Positions 43,600 to 54,334 of a stretch of DNA of 64,000 bases are shown in pieces. The stretch is taken from the NCBI GenBank assembly GCA_963556255.1, contig OY744609.1, forward strand, positions 14,114,290-14,178,289. The letters are read 5' to 3'. Every line of letters starts with the position of its first letter. The first letter of the stretch is position 1. The position numbers and the translations under genes are program-made. The stretch is from Allolobophora icterica. Taxonomy: Eukaryota > Annelida > Clitellata > Crassiclitellata > Lumbricidae. The notes beneath the pieces were generated by a model. That model worked only from the letters and a program-made list of their open reading frames with translations. It was not told the DNA's origin and did no database searches.

Positions 43600-44074
43600 G
43601 TGAACTGAGTTTTGTGTACAGTCTTGCAGTGCGAGATATTGGCGTATATATTTAGTGCGTTTACTTTAGTTTCACGTGTATATGTATATATGATAGATGT
43701 ATAACGTTTAGTTTTAGTGACACGCGCGGCCGGCCGATATCGGCAGCGGCGCGCTATATGTATATTATTAGAGTTCGCTTAGGCGCACAGAAGACAGGTG
43801 TGTCAAGAGGCGCGAAGAATTATGCTGACTAGAGAAGTTTGAATTCGAAGGTGTTCGCTGTAGTAGTGTGGCTGACTAGTTGAGTTGTAATCGAATTGAG
43901 TTCTGTCTGTTTGTTTCTTATTAAACTAAAGGATATTAAACTGTGTTGCTGATTAGTTCAGGTTATACTTATACGTAGAATTAGTGTTCAAAAGGTGAAC
44001 GTTAAATAGGCGTTAAGTACGAAGAGAACAAGGATTTAAACAGAAGGATTGTCAACGGAAGGATTGGGTTGACA
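43599..44074 (+). repeat. 5' LTR of the full-length element
   Basis: 476 bp, TGTGAACTGAG...GGGTTGACA. A GC-rich palindrome GCGCGGCCGGCCGATATCGG lies mid-LTR; TATATGTATATTA nearby is a possible TATA region. Confidence 0.97.
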
Positions 44075-44078
44075 TCAT

Positions 44079-44089
44079 TGGTGGCAGCG
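44079..44089 (+). promoter_or_regulatory. Primer-binding site, tRNA-Leu type
   Basis: TGGTGGCAGCG, four bases after the LTR, is complementary to the CCA-bearing 3' end of the animal tRNA-Leu class ending CGCTGCCA. The match is 11 nt and then weakens. The tRNA sequence is from general knowledge. Confidence 0.65.
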
Positions 44090-44290
44090 TCGGTGTGGAT
44101 AAGAACTCACGGTGGATAAAAACTCACGGTGGAACAGCGTCGGTGTGGATAAATACTCACGGTGGATAAATACTCACGGTGGAATAATTACTCACGGTGG
44201 ATATAAACTCACGGTGGATTAAAATTCATGTTATCACCTCCTACGACGGTGTTAGAAGAATCTACGACGGTGTTAGAAGAATCTACGCGT
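44090..44290 (+). repeat. Short tandem repeats in the retrotransposon leader
   Basis: About seven units of GGATAAA(T/A)ACTCACGGT and two to three units of CTACGACGGTGTTAGAAGAAT lie between the primer site and gag. They may serve in RNA packaging or folding; that is inference. Confidence 0.85.
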
Positions 44291-44465
44291 TGTTGCTGTG
44301 TGACGTGTCTTCGATATCAACGACGGTGGAACACGAGAAACGGTATAAAAATTTCGTTGTTTTTCACGAACAAATACAAAAGAAATCCCGTTTGTTTATC
44401 GATTCACACACCAAGAAAAACCGTGACTTCTTTGAAAAGAGAAATCACTGAAGTAAACAAGTAAG

Positions 44466-47249
44466 ATGGAGAAACTAAGTGCTGAAAGACAAGCAGATAT
44501 TAAGAAGATGTCTACGGAAAGGCTAAAACAGCGTTTGTTGAAAGCCGGTTTTAAAGAAGAACAATTAGAAGGTATGTCACGTGGTGACATGATACAGGAA
44601 CTCGCTGAAGTGTGGGTTAAAGAAGAAGTCGAAGAAGAAGGTGCCGTTGGCGGTGCCGTAGAAAAGGCTATTGAAAAACCTCCTGCGCCTATGTCTATGG
44701 AGATGTTGATGCAGTGGATGATGATGACGAGGCAAGAAGAGAAAGAAAGAGAGGAGAAACGGAGACAAGAAGAGAAAGAACTGAGACAAGAAGAGAAAGA
44801 GCTAAGACAGGAAGAATTACGTCTTCAGAGAGAGAAAGAAGAGAAAGAATTGCGCTTGCAAAGAGAGAAAGAAGAGAAAGCAGAACGTCTGCAGAGAGAG
44901 AAAGAAGAGAAAGCAGAACGTCTTCAGAGAGAGAAAGAAGAGAAAGAATTGCGCTTGCAGAGAGAGAAAGAAGAGAAGGCAGAATTTGCAAGGCAAGAAG
45001 AATTGCGCCTGCAGAGAGAGAGAGAAGATAAAGCAGAACAAGTGCGTAAGGCAGAACTGGAATTGCAAAAGCATCAGTTTGAGATTCAATTAGAACAGTT
45101 GAAAAGAGATAGGGAAGATGCTGAAAGAAGAAGATTGGAGCAGATGATTGAATTTGAAAAAGCTAGAAAAAGTGATGAAGAGGTTCGTCAGCAACAGATT
45201 GAAGCAAAGAGAATGCGTGAAGAAGAAAAAGAAAAAGCGCGAACGTTAGAGTTAGAACGCGCAGAACAGATCAGACAAGAAGAACTCAAATTTCAGAAAG
45301 AAAGTTTGGAAAAGGCAGAGGCAGAAAGACAAGAACGTCTGAAACTGGAGAAATCAAAATTGACATTGAAAGAAACGCAAATGAGAGAAGAACGGGAAGC
45401 AGAAAGAAGGAAACAGCAAGAAAGTGAAACTTTGGTGTCAAAAATTAAGAAAATAGGTGATGCAATGAAGCATGTATTGCCTCAAATGCCAACTGATATG
45501 ATGGAGGTGCCATTATATTTTGAAACAGTCGAGAACGCATTTCGTAGTTTTGCTGTGGAAAAGCCGTTTTGGGTGAAATTATTATTACCATTGATGACGC
45601 CGAAAGCTCGAACCGTTCTGAATAGATTGTCATACGATGATCTAGACAATTATGATAGAGTCAAGCAGCACTTATTAAAAGAATTTAAATTGACCTCGAG
45701 AGAATACAGAGCCAGATTTGTGGATGCTAAGAAGACGACAGAAGAGACTTATACGATGTTTACGGCAAGACTGAAGAACTTGCTAAACTATTACGTGAGA
45801 AGTCGAAACGTGAACAGAGAGTATGATACGCTCTTTGATTTGCTGGTAGCGGATAAGCTGAAAGAATGTTTACCGCCAGGTCCACTACAGTTTGTATTGT
45901 CGAAGGAAGGAACTGACTGTCTCCAAGCTAGTGCAGTGGCAGACTTAGCAGACATTCATGTAAACAATCGAATTGGGTTTGCATTTCCAAATATAAACAG
46001 TTATCCTTCTCAACGTTCCGTAAACCAAAGCCAGAGTGGAAAGTGGAAAAGTAATCCAGAAACAGGGAATCAGTTCATAGGTAAAGAAGTCAAGGCTAGT
46101 GTCCCTGTACCCAATGAGACCAGAGAAGTGACGTTTGGTCGTCAGGGATTTAACAAATCGTCAGCGCCGTTTGCCAAGAGGGAAGGCAACACATCGTTTA
46201 CGCAGTATAAGAGAAATGAAGGAAATGAACAACGAGGTATGGTGGTGAAGCGTTGTCACAATTGTGGTTCAGACAAACATTTGGTTAAATTTTGTCCAGT
46301 TCCAGTGGCAGCAGCTAGTTCTAGCAGAAATCAAGAACGCACAAGGGTGAATCTAATTCAAGTGGTTAGTGATACAGACAATCAAACCACGAGTCAAGAA
46401 AACCAAGAGACTGAAGTAAAGTCAGTAATGAAATGTGGTATTCAAAAAGAAATTCTATTGGATGCTGAAATTCAGAGAGAAGTCATAGGAAAAGATGACA
46501 ATCGAATATTGAAGAAATCGTTCTTGCAATATGTTGAGGTTGAAATTCGTGGAGTAGACGGTAAAGAGCCAGTGAAAGTCAAAGCACTGAGCGACTCGGG
46601 AGCAGAAATTCCGGTGATTAGTGAAGAATTACTGGAAGGCATGAAGGTGGAACAAATTGGAAAAGTGAATTTGCAATGTGTGGCAGGAGATGCCATTCCT
46701 GCGAAGTTAGTGAAAGTGGATGTTAGACTGTGTGGTAGTGACGTGGAAGAAGAGGGATTTCCGCGTAAAATCCAGTGTTCACTTACACCTTATGTCACCT
46801 TGATGTGTGCTAGTATTGCAAAGATGGGCAGTACAGAAAGATTCTTGTTGCATCCAGAGATAATTGCCGAATTAAAAGCCGTACCACAGATGAAAGTTAA
46901 AACGATACAAGGAGATGTGAGTGTACGAGCAAATGTAATGACGAGAGCGCAGAGTCGGAAACAGGAAATGGTAGATGTTGATGAGAAGAGTGAAACTGAA
47001 AGTTCAAGTGATGAGGAAAACGAAAGTAATGAGCAACGAAGCTTATCGCGAGATGGTGTAACATCAGAGATGAATGAGCAAGAGATGGTTGCATGCGAGA
47101 ATGGCACATTAAATGAAACTGAAGAAGACAATGAATGTGATGTGGGGATAGGAGACTTGAAAAAGATGAAGAAATGGATGAAGAACAAAAGGTGCAGATT
47201 GCTGATTCGAAGAAGTTCGAAGAGCAACAGAGAAAGGATGAATCGTTGA
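44466..47249 (+). CDS. gag: Gag-protease polyprotein
   Basis: 927 residues. The start is the first ATG after the repeat-rich leader. Residues 1-50 form a small helical module (MEKLSAERQ, RLKQRLLKAGF) shared with the deleted element's Gag. About 90-320 is a long E/K/R-rich coiled coil with RLQREKEEK repeats. About 325-520 is a capsid-like region (HVLPQMPTDMMEVPLYFE, LLLPLMTPKARTVLNRL, TAEET-like YTMFTARL). A CCHC zinc knuckle has C597, C600, H605 and C610. An aspartic protease follows with D710-S-G-A in ALSDSGAEIPVIS. Gag packages the RNA and protease matures it. The acidic tail ends at 47249, overlapping pol; pol expression probably needs a -1 frameshift. No stop or frameshift damages it. Confidence 0.95.
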   Translation: MEKLSAERQADIKKMSTERLKQRLLKAGFKEEQLEGMSRGDMIQELAEVWVKEEVEEEGAVGGAVEKAIEKPPAPMSMEMLMQWMMMTRQEEKEREEKRRQEEKELRQEEKELRQEELRLQREKEEKELRLQREKEEKAERLQREKEEKAERLQREKEEKELRLQREKEEKAEFARQEELRLQREREDKAEQVRKAELELQKHQFEIQLEQLKRDREDAERRRLEQMIEFEKARKSDEEVRQQQIEAKRMREEEKEKARTLELERAEQIRQEELKFQKESLEKAEAERQERLKLEKSKLTLKETQMREEREAERRKQQESETLVSKIKKIGDAMKHVLPQMPTDMMEVPLYFETVENAFRSFAVEKPFWVKLLLPLMTPKARTVLNRLSYDDLDNYDRVKQHLLKEFKLTSREYRARFVDAKKTTEETYTMFTARLKNLLNYYVRSRNVNREYDTLFDLLVADKLKECLPPGPLQFVLSKEGTDCLQASAVADLADIHVNNRIGFAFPNINSYPSQRSVNQSQSGKWKSNPETGNQFIGKEVKASVPVPNETREVTFGRQGFNKSSAPFAKREGNTSFTQYKRNEGNEQRGMVVKRCHNCGSDKHLVKFCPVPVAAASSSRNQERTRVNLIQVVSDTDNQTTSQENQETEVKSVMKCGIQKEILLDAEIQREVIGKDDNRILKKSFLQYVEVEIRGVDGKEPVKVKALSDSGAEIPVISEELLEGMKVEQIGKVNLQCVAGDAIPAKLVKVDVRLCGSDVEEEGFPRKIQCSLTPYVTLMCASIAKMGSTERFLLHPEIIAELKAVPQMKVKTIQGDVSVRANVMTRAQSRKQEMVDVDEKSETESSSDEENESNEQRSLSRDGVTSEMNEQEMVACENGTLNETEEDNECDVGIGDLKKMKKWMKNKRCRLLIRRSSKSNRERMNR

Positions 47250-49939
47250 AGCCGTGGTGGAAGTTAGCACAAGAGAAAGAATCTGAATTCTGTGTGATCA
47301 ACGGTTTATTGCATAAGAAATATCAGATATTAGACCAGACGATATATCAACTAGTGTTACCAAAAGACAGACGAATTAAAGTGATGGAGTTGGCGCATGA
47401 ATCAGTGTTTGGAGGACATCTAGGAGAAGAGAAAACAAGAGAACGAATAAAATTATCTTTTGTATGGCCAAAGATGAGAAGAGACATTGTGAAATTTTGT
47501 AAGTCTTGCGAGAAGTGTCAACTAAAGGCAAGGAGTTTGGTGATGGATAGAGTGCCCATCACTCCAGTCTCAAGAGAAGAGGTCGCCTTCAGGAGAATGA
47601 CGATGGACCTCGTTGGCCCGATCGATCCAGTATCTGCTGCAGGTCACAAGTATTGTTTATGCATTGTGGACTCGTGCACCAGATGGCCTACAATCTTCTT
47701 ATTGAAATCGCTGACAGCGAAGGCTGTGTGTGAAGCGTTGACGGAACTGTTCATGAACGTTGGTGTACCGTCAGTGATCACATGTGATCAAGGAACGAAC
47801 TTCACAGCCAGTTTGACAAGAGAATTTCTTGATTTAATGGGCTGTAGTCCAAGATTCGACACACCAGGACACCCAGAAGCTGCTGGATTAGTAGAGAGAT
47901 GGAATCAGACATTTAAAAAGATGATCCATCATGTGATAATAGACAACCCGAGGAAATGGCACAAGATAATTCCTTTCACAGTGTGGGCATTACGAGAAGT
48001 GCCGAATGCAACTACTGGAGTATCACCATATATGCTTGTCTATGGGAAAATTCCGAGAGGACCATTGGCAATATTAAAAGAGAGTTGGACTAGAGAAATA
48101 AACTTACCACCTCATGTTGGAGTTAAGCCAGAAAAGTATTTGAAAGAACTCAAAGAAAATATGGAGAAAGCATTATTGTTTGCAGAATCTTACTCTCGAG
48201 AAAAGCAATTACAATACACGAATCAGTATAACAAGAGAGCAAAGCACAAAGAATTTGAAGCTGGTGAGAAAGTCATAGTTTTGTATCCAACGTCAACGAA
48301 CAAACTTATTTCTCGATGGCATGGTCCATGTACGATCATACATCGAAGATCAAAGTACTCTTATTTAGTCGATATGGGTGAAAATGGTCGAAAAATAATT
48401 CACGCCAACAAGATCAGAAAATATGTAACTCGAGCATTAAGTTGTGGTCTAATTGTTGAAGAAGATGAAGATTTTGGTTCAGTGGTTGAATTACCAATGA
48501 GGAATGAGGTTCAAGATGACAAGAATTCACTTAACCTCGATCCTGAACAAATTAGCCATTTAACAGTAACTCAGCAAGAACAGTTGTTGAAAGTCTTGAA
48601 CAAATACTGTGACAGATTTTCAGAAAAACCCGGATTATGTACATTGGTTGAACATGAAATTGAACTAAAACCAGGATTTCGTGAAAAGGAATTTGCAGCA
48701 TATCGTATTCCTTTGATTTATCGAGCAGAAGTGGAACGTCAGATCAAAGAAATGTTAAAAACAAACATTATCAAACCATCATCGAGCAGAATGGCAAGCC
48801 CTTTGGTTATTGTTAAAAAGAAAGACGGATCTTTAAGACTTGCCTGTGACTACAGATACATTAACTCATTCACAGTGGATTGTAAATATCCGATGCCGAT
48901 TGTCAGAGACGTTTTGAACAAAGTTGGAAAGTCTAATGTGATTTCTATTTTGGACTGTCGAAGTGCTTATTGGACTTGTCCTGTAAAACAATCTGATCAA
49001 TGGAAGACAGCTTTTGTAACACATAATGGACTGTATGAATTTACTCGTGTTCCTTTTGGAATGATAAATTCAGGCCGAACTTTTGTTAAGGCGATAAATT
49101 TAGTTTTACAGCCTATAAGTGACTTTGCAGAACCGTATGTTGATGACATTGCTGTGCATTCTGACAGTTGGAAAGTTCACTTGCAGCATCTAGATGCATT
49201 TTTGATGCAAATGAGATTGCATAACGTTACTTTGAATTTGAAAAAATGCATATTTGGTAAGAGTGAGGTAAGGTTTATCGGTCATGTGGTTGGGTCTGGT
49301 AAGATAAAGATGAATCCAGACAGAATTGAAAGTTTGACTAATTTGAAGATCCCAGAAACTAAGAAGCAAGTTAAGCAACTGCTTGGATTTTTTAATTATT
49401 ACAGACAGTTTATTAAGGACTTTGCACAGATTGCGAAACCTTTATCTGATTTAACTAGTAAACGTGTTTCTGATAAGATTGATTGGACTGTTGAACATCA
49501 GCAAGCATTTGATTTACTTAAAGAGGCTGTGCGATCCAAAGTAGTGTTATATGTTTTTGAAGTTGGAAAACCATTTAATTTGTACTGCGATAGTAGTGAC
49601 TTTGCAGTCGGTGCTGTTTTAACACAGATGGACGACAAGGGAATAGAACGCCCTGTGTCATTTATCAGTCAGAAATTAACTGATACCCAGAAGAGATGGG
49701 CTACTGTGGAAAAGGAAGCCTATGCTATTGTTTGGGCTCTAAACAAGTTAAAAGAAATTATAATTGGATCAAAAATTTTCATTTTTACTGATCACAATCC
49801 TCTTACATATTTGACTGAGTCAATGTCTAAGTCTGCTAAACTTGTGCGTTGGGCGTTAGCCTTACAAACTTTTGATGTTGAGGTGAAGTACAAGAAGGGC
49901 AGATTGAATGTTATTGCTGATTGTTTGTCAAGGTTATAA
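47174..49939 (+). CDS. pol: Integrase-reverse transcriptase-RNase H polyprotein
   Basis: 921 residues from the first ATG; the frame is open from about 47143 and lies -1 relative to gag. Order: integrase zinc finger (H75, H82, C112, C115), integrase core (D145 in MDLVGP, D205 in TCDQGTNF, E241 in LVERWN; 35 residues between the last two), GPF/Y-like module (361-402, RWHGPC), then reverse transcriptase (ASPLVIVKKKDGSLRLACDY; D594 in ISILDCRSAYW; FGMINSGRTF; YVDD 655-658), connection, and RNase H (D806, E848, D873, D916). All catalytic residues are present. The sequences are Ty3/gypsy-like while the order is copia-like, the Gmr1 hallmark. The protease is in the upstream frame. Confidence 0.96.
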   Translation: MDEEQKVQIADSKKFEEQQRKDESLKPWWKLAQEKESEFCVINGLLHKKYQILDQTIYQLVLPKDRRIKVMELAHESVFGGHLGEEKTRERIKLSFVWPKMRRDIVKFCKSCEKCQLKARSLVMDRVPITPVSREEVAFRRMTMDLVGPIDPVSAAGHKYCLCIVDSCTRWPTIFLLKSLTAKAVCEALTELFMNVGVPSVITCDQGTNFTASLTREFLDLMGCSPRFDTPGHPEAAGLVERWNQTFKKMIHHVIIDNPRKWHKIIPFTVWALREVPNATTGVSPYMLVYGKIPRGPLAILKESWTREINLPPHVGVKPEKYLKELKENMEKALLFAESYSREKQLQYTNQYNKRAKHKEFEAGEKVIVLYPTSTNKLISRWHGPCTIIHRRSKYSYLVDMGENGRKIIHANKIRKYVTRALSCGLIVEEDEDFGSVVELPMRNEVQDDKNSLNLDPEQISHLTVTQQEQLLKVLNKYCDRFSEKPGLCTLVEHEIELKPGFREKEFAAYRIPLIYRAEVERQIKEMLKTNIIKPSSSRMASPLVIVKKKDGSLRLACDYRYINSFTVDCKYPMPIVRDVLNKVGKSNVISILDCRSAYWTCPVKQSDQWKTAFVTHNGLYEFTRVPFGMINSGRTFVKAINLVLQPISDFAEPYVDDIAVHSDSWKVHLQHLDAFLMQMRLHNVTLNLKKCIFGKSEVRFIGHVVGSGKIKMNPDRIESLTNLKIPETKKQVKQLLGFFNYYRQFIKDFAQIAKPLSDLTSKRVSDKIDWTVEHQQAFDLLKEAVRSKVVLYVFEVGKPFNLYCDSSDFAVGAVLTQMDDKGIERPVSFISQKLTDTQKRWATVEKEAYAIVWALNKLKEIIIGSKIFIFTDHNPLTYLTESMSKSAKLVRWALALQTFDVEVKYKKGRLNVIADCLSRL

Positions 49940-50036
49940 GTAATCGTAAGACTGTTTTTTAATTATTTAGATATATATATATGTTTCATGTATTTTGGTA
50001 ATTTCGCAAATTTTGAAATTTAATTTGCTCAATTCC

Positions 50037-50052
50037 AGAAAAAGGAAGGAGG
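50037..50052 (+). promoter_or_regulatory. Polypurine tract
   Basis: AGAAAAAGGAAGGAGG, followed by TAA and the 3' LTR. It would prime plus-strand DNA synthesis. Confidence 0.9.
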
Positions 50053-50055
50053 TAA

Positions 50056-50531
50056 TGTGAACTGAGTTTTGTGTACAGTCTTGCAGTGCGAGATATTGGC
50101 GTATATATTTAGTGCGTTTACTTTAGTTTCACGTGTATATGTATATATGATAGATGTATAACGTTTAGTTTTAGTGACACGCGCGGCCGGCCGATATCGG
50201 CAGCGGCGCGCTATATGTATATTATTAGAGTTCGCTTAGGCGCACAGAAGACAGGTGTGTCAAGAGGCGCGAAGAATTATGCTGACTAGAGAAGTTTGAA
50301 TTCGAAGGTGTTCGCTGTAGTAGTGTGGCTGACTAGTTGAGTTGTAATCGAATTGAGTTCTGTCTGTTTGTTTCTTATTAAACTAAAGGATATTAAACTG
50401 TGTTGCTGATTAGTTCAGGTTATACTTATACGTAGAATTAGTGTTCAAAAGGTGAACGTTAAATAGGCGTTAAGTACGAAGAGAACAAGGATTTAAACAG
50501 AAGGATTGTCAACGGAAGGATTGGGTTGACA
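50056..50531 (+). repeat. 3' LTR of the full-length element
   Basis: 476 bp, no difference from the 5' LTR by eye. The ATG microsatellite resumes immediately after it. Confidence 0.97.
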
Positions 50532-50588
50532 ATGATGATGATGATGATGATGATGACGATGATGACGATGATGATGATGACGATGATT
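50532..50588 (+). repeat. (ATG)n array, right part
   Basis: ATG/GAC-containing continuation of the array at 43355-43598. Confidence 0.95.
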
Positions 50589-50917
50589 TGCAGTTAGGAG
50601 TGGTGTGCGGCAGAGGAAATGTTTGTTGCCTTCGTTGTTTAACATTTTTGTTAATAAGTTTATTGTGGAATCGGGAGCAGTAGGGCTAGGTTGTTGTATT
50701 AACTAGTCCTAACTGGATTGCATCATGGATCCAGATGATACTATTTTATTATCGGCATCGATACTTTGGATTCAGGCCTTATCATATATACGTGGTGTTA
50801 TTATTAGTCAGTTAGGCCTTCGATCGTGACTATATTTCGGAGTTAAGCCTAACATTTCTTTATACTAAACCCTGTTGTCTAGAGTTTGGTTCACGATGCA
50901 AAGGCTCTTCTTTGTAT

Positions 50918-50920
<3 letters not shown>
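50589..50920. other. No recognised feature
   Basis: Unassigned intergenic sequence. Confidence 0.4.

Positions 50921-50982
<62 letters not shown>
50921..50982 (+). repeat. (AT)n array
   Basis: About 60 bp of pure AT repeats. Confidence 0.98.
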
Positions 50983-50985
<3 letters not shown>

Positions 50986-53430
50986 CACAAAAAAGTATGG
51001 TGTAGGCCTACCGAGCAGGTGAAGTAGTTCATAGTCATCTATTGCGCTGGTAATCAACTAAGAAGCGATGTTAATACTCGTATAATGCGCAATTTTAACG
51101 CGACCATAAATATTATTTTCAATAATTCTTCGGTTTTGTCGGAGATAATGCAGCTTCACTTACAGCAGATATATAGCCATCCAGTTTTAAGCAATGGCTC
51201 AGTGGCTCTGAGGTTTTCTCAGTCACAGCTGAGTAAATAAAGCGCTTTCTGGAACAACGTGTATCGTAAAGTGTTTAGTTTTTACGTATGGGTATCAACA
51301 AAGGTATTAATTGTAGGTTTAGCCAATTTGGACTTTATATCTATGAGAGTTATTGTCATGTTTAAACTTCATATGGGCATGCTACGTGCTGCTAATAGTA
51401 GGCCTACACTTCATATGCTGTCGTTGATACACTGCAGTCACGGACACTAGTTCAATTCTACAGTTAATGGACTTGGTTTGTCAGTAAAGGACAACATATC
51501 TTATATCAGTTTGCGGGTTCACAACGCTTACGCCTCCAGGGGAGCACTGGTTTGAATTGCGCCTTTCTACTACACTATAGTCTGTCTCGTATTTTCGCCT
51601 GCCTATTGTTCGTTTAAACCTGTTTTCTGCTTTGCTTTAAGCGAAATAAAAGTACATATATATTTGTCAATTTAATTATAGTTCCCTTGTATGCAGAAAG
51701 GCGTTCACGCGACTACTCAAGTGCGCTTACGGACTATGGTAGCCCAAGATACAAAGGTTGAGCTAAAATGGGCTTTGTGCATGAGAACTCAACTGGTGCA
51801 GTTCTCATTCAAATCGAGAAGCGATGATGATGCAAGATTAAGTTTCAGTCGAAAAATTGATAAAAAAAATTAAAAGGAAGGTCTGGACTGTACTGAAAAG
51901 CGTTAACGGGGATAAAAAAAAACTTGACTTCTGACGACAACAGAACCACAGGCAAGGAAAAAATCTGTCACGGTTCGCCGTTACGTTAGCGGAATACGGT
52001 GCAAATGAATGCTGGTCTTCTGCACACTGATAGTAATTGTTATCTTATTTATGTCTGCATCTCTTCAACACCTGAAAGCTAAGCCGTCGGCACTGACTTA
52101 TTCGTGGGCGTTCCTTTAAAAGCAGCATCGATAAGGCAGCTTTGGTAACGGTCCTAAAACACAGGTGAGGAAGGTAGATGGTCGAATCGACGCTCCAGTT
52201 CTAAGCACCATCTACCGTGACCATGAAGGCGTTTGGAGTTGGAGCGATGAGAAAGATCAGCAAAAGAGAACTAGTTTCCTGTGTGAATGGCTGGCCTGAA
52301 CAGTACATGTAAGTGAAGAATTGCTTTGAAGAATCATAACTGGTGGCATGTTGGCATTCGTCAAGTAGGCCCTATGAATTGAGCATATCTAATAGTTATC
52401 GCATAGTTCTATATTGCGAGACACTGTTTCAAGGAACGGGAGTCACGAATGCCTGTCCTCCTTTCAAACGATTAACGAATTTTAACCACGAATAGACAAA
52501 CTAAGTGCTATGTAATTTTATGGCGGAGAAAGAGCGATCCAATCAGGGTGATGTAATTACAGGATCATGAATGCAAGTCTCTGCACTCTAAGAGTAAATG
52601 TTATCTCTGCATTTCTTCAGCGCCTAAAAGTACATCGTATATAGCCTACATTTTAAATAATCGTATTAAAGAATTTAACTTCAGTGCATAGAAATGCCAC
52701 TCGTTAATAGTTCCTACCCAACGCGTAACAAGGCAAGCGTTCAACCAATAGATGTTGTTTATACAGCTGCATATTTATTAAATTAAGGGGATTGAGCTGC
52801 CGTACCTTCCTTAATTTTTTTATTTATGGAAAAAGTTAGTGAAAATTTACTCTGTCGCTGGACAACTTTCTGACCTGACGCAGCGTTCGTTCAACAGTTG
52901 ACGCGCTTGCTTAGTTTTAAAGTAGCGCTTTATCAACTCTCGCGTTTACGCTTTACTCCTTATTATAGAGGCGCGTAATAAATACATTGCGATGACTCTG
53001 CGAGCTTTACCTGTTTCCTTGAACCTGTAGGCCTACCTGGTAATGGCATCAGATGTAGTCCAAGTCGTTAGGTAGTCAAACAGGTATAATCAGTTTACAG
53101 ATTGAAGCAATGTTTAATCATTTGTATAAAAGTTGGTATATTCGTGCATTTAGCAGTTCTGTAATAACCTGAGCCAAATTTTTAGTACTGACAGACCGGC
53201 CTCAACTGTTGTTGTGGTAAGGTTTAAAAAATGAGTCAACCGAGGATATACTGTCATGTTGATCACTATAATGATCGCGTGTCTTGCTGAGACAGACCTA
53301 TGGGCAATGCATGGGTGTGAATGGGGACTGCATTAACATTATTGAATTGTCTAACGATCGGCCAGAATACACCTGGACCAGAGCATCATGAAGCTGATAA
53401 ACCGCCCGATAGTGCACGCACACAAACCCA
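50983..53430. other. No recognised feature in 2.4 kb
   Basis: Frames are 60-65 codons at most. I saw no conserved peptide, element end or array. TAGGCCTA occurs near 51005, 51400 and 53029. Confidence 0.4.
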
Positions 53431-53442
53431 CAAAACATGCAT

Positions 53443-53463
53443 TCAGCCAGTCAGTCAGTCAGA

Positions 53464-53495
<32 letters not shown>

Positions 53496-53640
53496 CAGTC
53501 AGTCAGTCAGTCAGTCAGTCAGTCAGTCAGTCAGTCAGTCAGTCAGTCAGTCAGTCATTCAGTCAGTCAGTCAGTCAGTCAGTTAGTTAATTAGACATTC
53601 AGTCAGTCAGTCAGTCAGTCAGTCAGTCAGTCAGTCAGAC
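53443..53640 (+). repeat. (CAGT)n array
   Basis: About 45 CAGT units with a few variants; poly Ser-Gln-Val frames here are artefacts. Confidence 0.98.
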
Positions 53641-54240
53641 AATTATCAGTCAGTCAGTCTGCAAGTGATTAATCGGGTATTTGGCCAACGTTTATCTGTA
53701 TATCTGAAGTTCGATGAGATCATTTGGTGGTTTAAAAATTCTTCAGAGATTCCGTATCTTACTCGAGGCGTCTGCTGGTGGCGAAGTTCATTTGTCTGAG
53801 ATCCAATATGTAGGCCTATAATAGTGCACACGCTTTCCTACAGCTGCCGTAACACCTCCACTCTATTCATTTTTCAATGAATTTATCTAATGAGATCCTT
53901 CACCACCGTTTGAATGGGTGACACGCCAGCTAAGGTTCTCGTGTACAGACCATCCTAGCCCGAGATTTAAATCCCAAAAAGAAATCAAGCGCAAACCACG
54001 AATACTGGGACGCGACAGCGATCTGCAAAGATCTCAACCTTTGTGAAGTTTCATACAGCGCTATGTAATCGTTCAGAAACATGATTACATAATTAGTTTA
54101 TGATCACTATCTCAATCTAACTCTAGAGACAAGCAAGGGTATGCAATGCTAGCGACTTAATTTCTTAGCCTCGGCATATGGGTGTGGGACCTGTGGGTGG
54201 CCGTCTAATCTTGTATCTATTCTACACTATTCGATCAGAC
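53641..54240. other. No recognised feature
   Basis: CAGTCAGT remnants, then unassigned sequence. Confidence 0.4.
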
Positions 54241-54259
54241 ATAAATCTCGAAACATCTT

Positions 54260-54332
54260 CCCTGGCCGGGATTCGAACCGACGACATCTCGACTGACAGT
54301 CCAGCATGCTAACCACTACACTACCGTGCGTT
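54260..54332 (-). repeat. tRNA-derived SINE head or tRNA pseudogene
   Basis: The minus strand reads CACGGTAGTGTAGTGGTTAG (A box) and CGGTTCGAATCCCGG (perfect B box), 30-35 nt apart, with a loop CTGTCAG between. The acceptor strands do not pair, so a functional tRNA gene is unlikely. Confidence 0.7.
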
Positions 54333-54334
54333 GG

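Larger units (their letters stand above)
43599..50531 (+). mobile_element. Full-length Gmr1-like Ty3/gypsy LTR retrotransposon
   Basis: 6933 bp. Two 476-bp LTRs appear identical. The flanking ATGAT on both sides is compatible with a 5-bp duplication, though the site is a microsatellite. Order: 5' LTR, tRNA-Leu primer site, repeat-rich leader, Gag-protease frame (44466-47249), overlapping integrase-RT-RNase H frame (47174-49939), polypurine tract, 3' LTR. Integrase before reverse transcriptase is unusual for Ty3/gypsy and defines the Gmr1-like group described in deuterostomes. There is no envelope gene. All domains are intact, so it is potentially active or very recently so. Confidence 0.96.

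Noticed and set aside
44197..44451. Upstream 84-codon frame in the retrotransposon leader as a gene
   Set aside because: It is mostly translation of leader tandem repeats and resembles no known protein.
49940..50055. Envelope gene after pol
   Set aside because: Only 116 bp separate the pol stop from the 3' LTR.
54260..54332. Functional tRNA gene on the minus strand
   Set aside because: A and B boxes are good but acceptor strands do not pair; better explained as a SINE or pseudogene.
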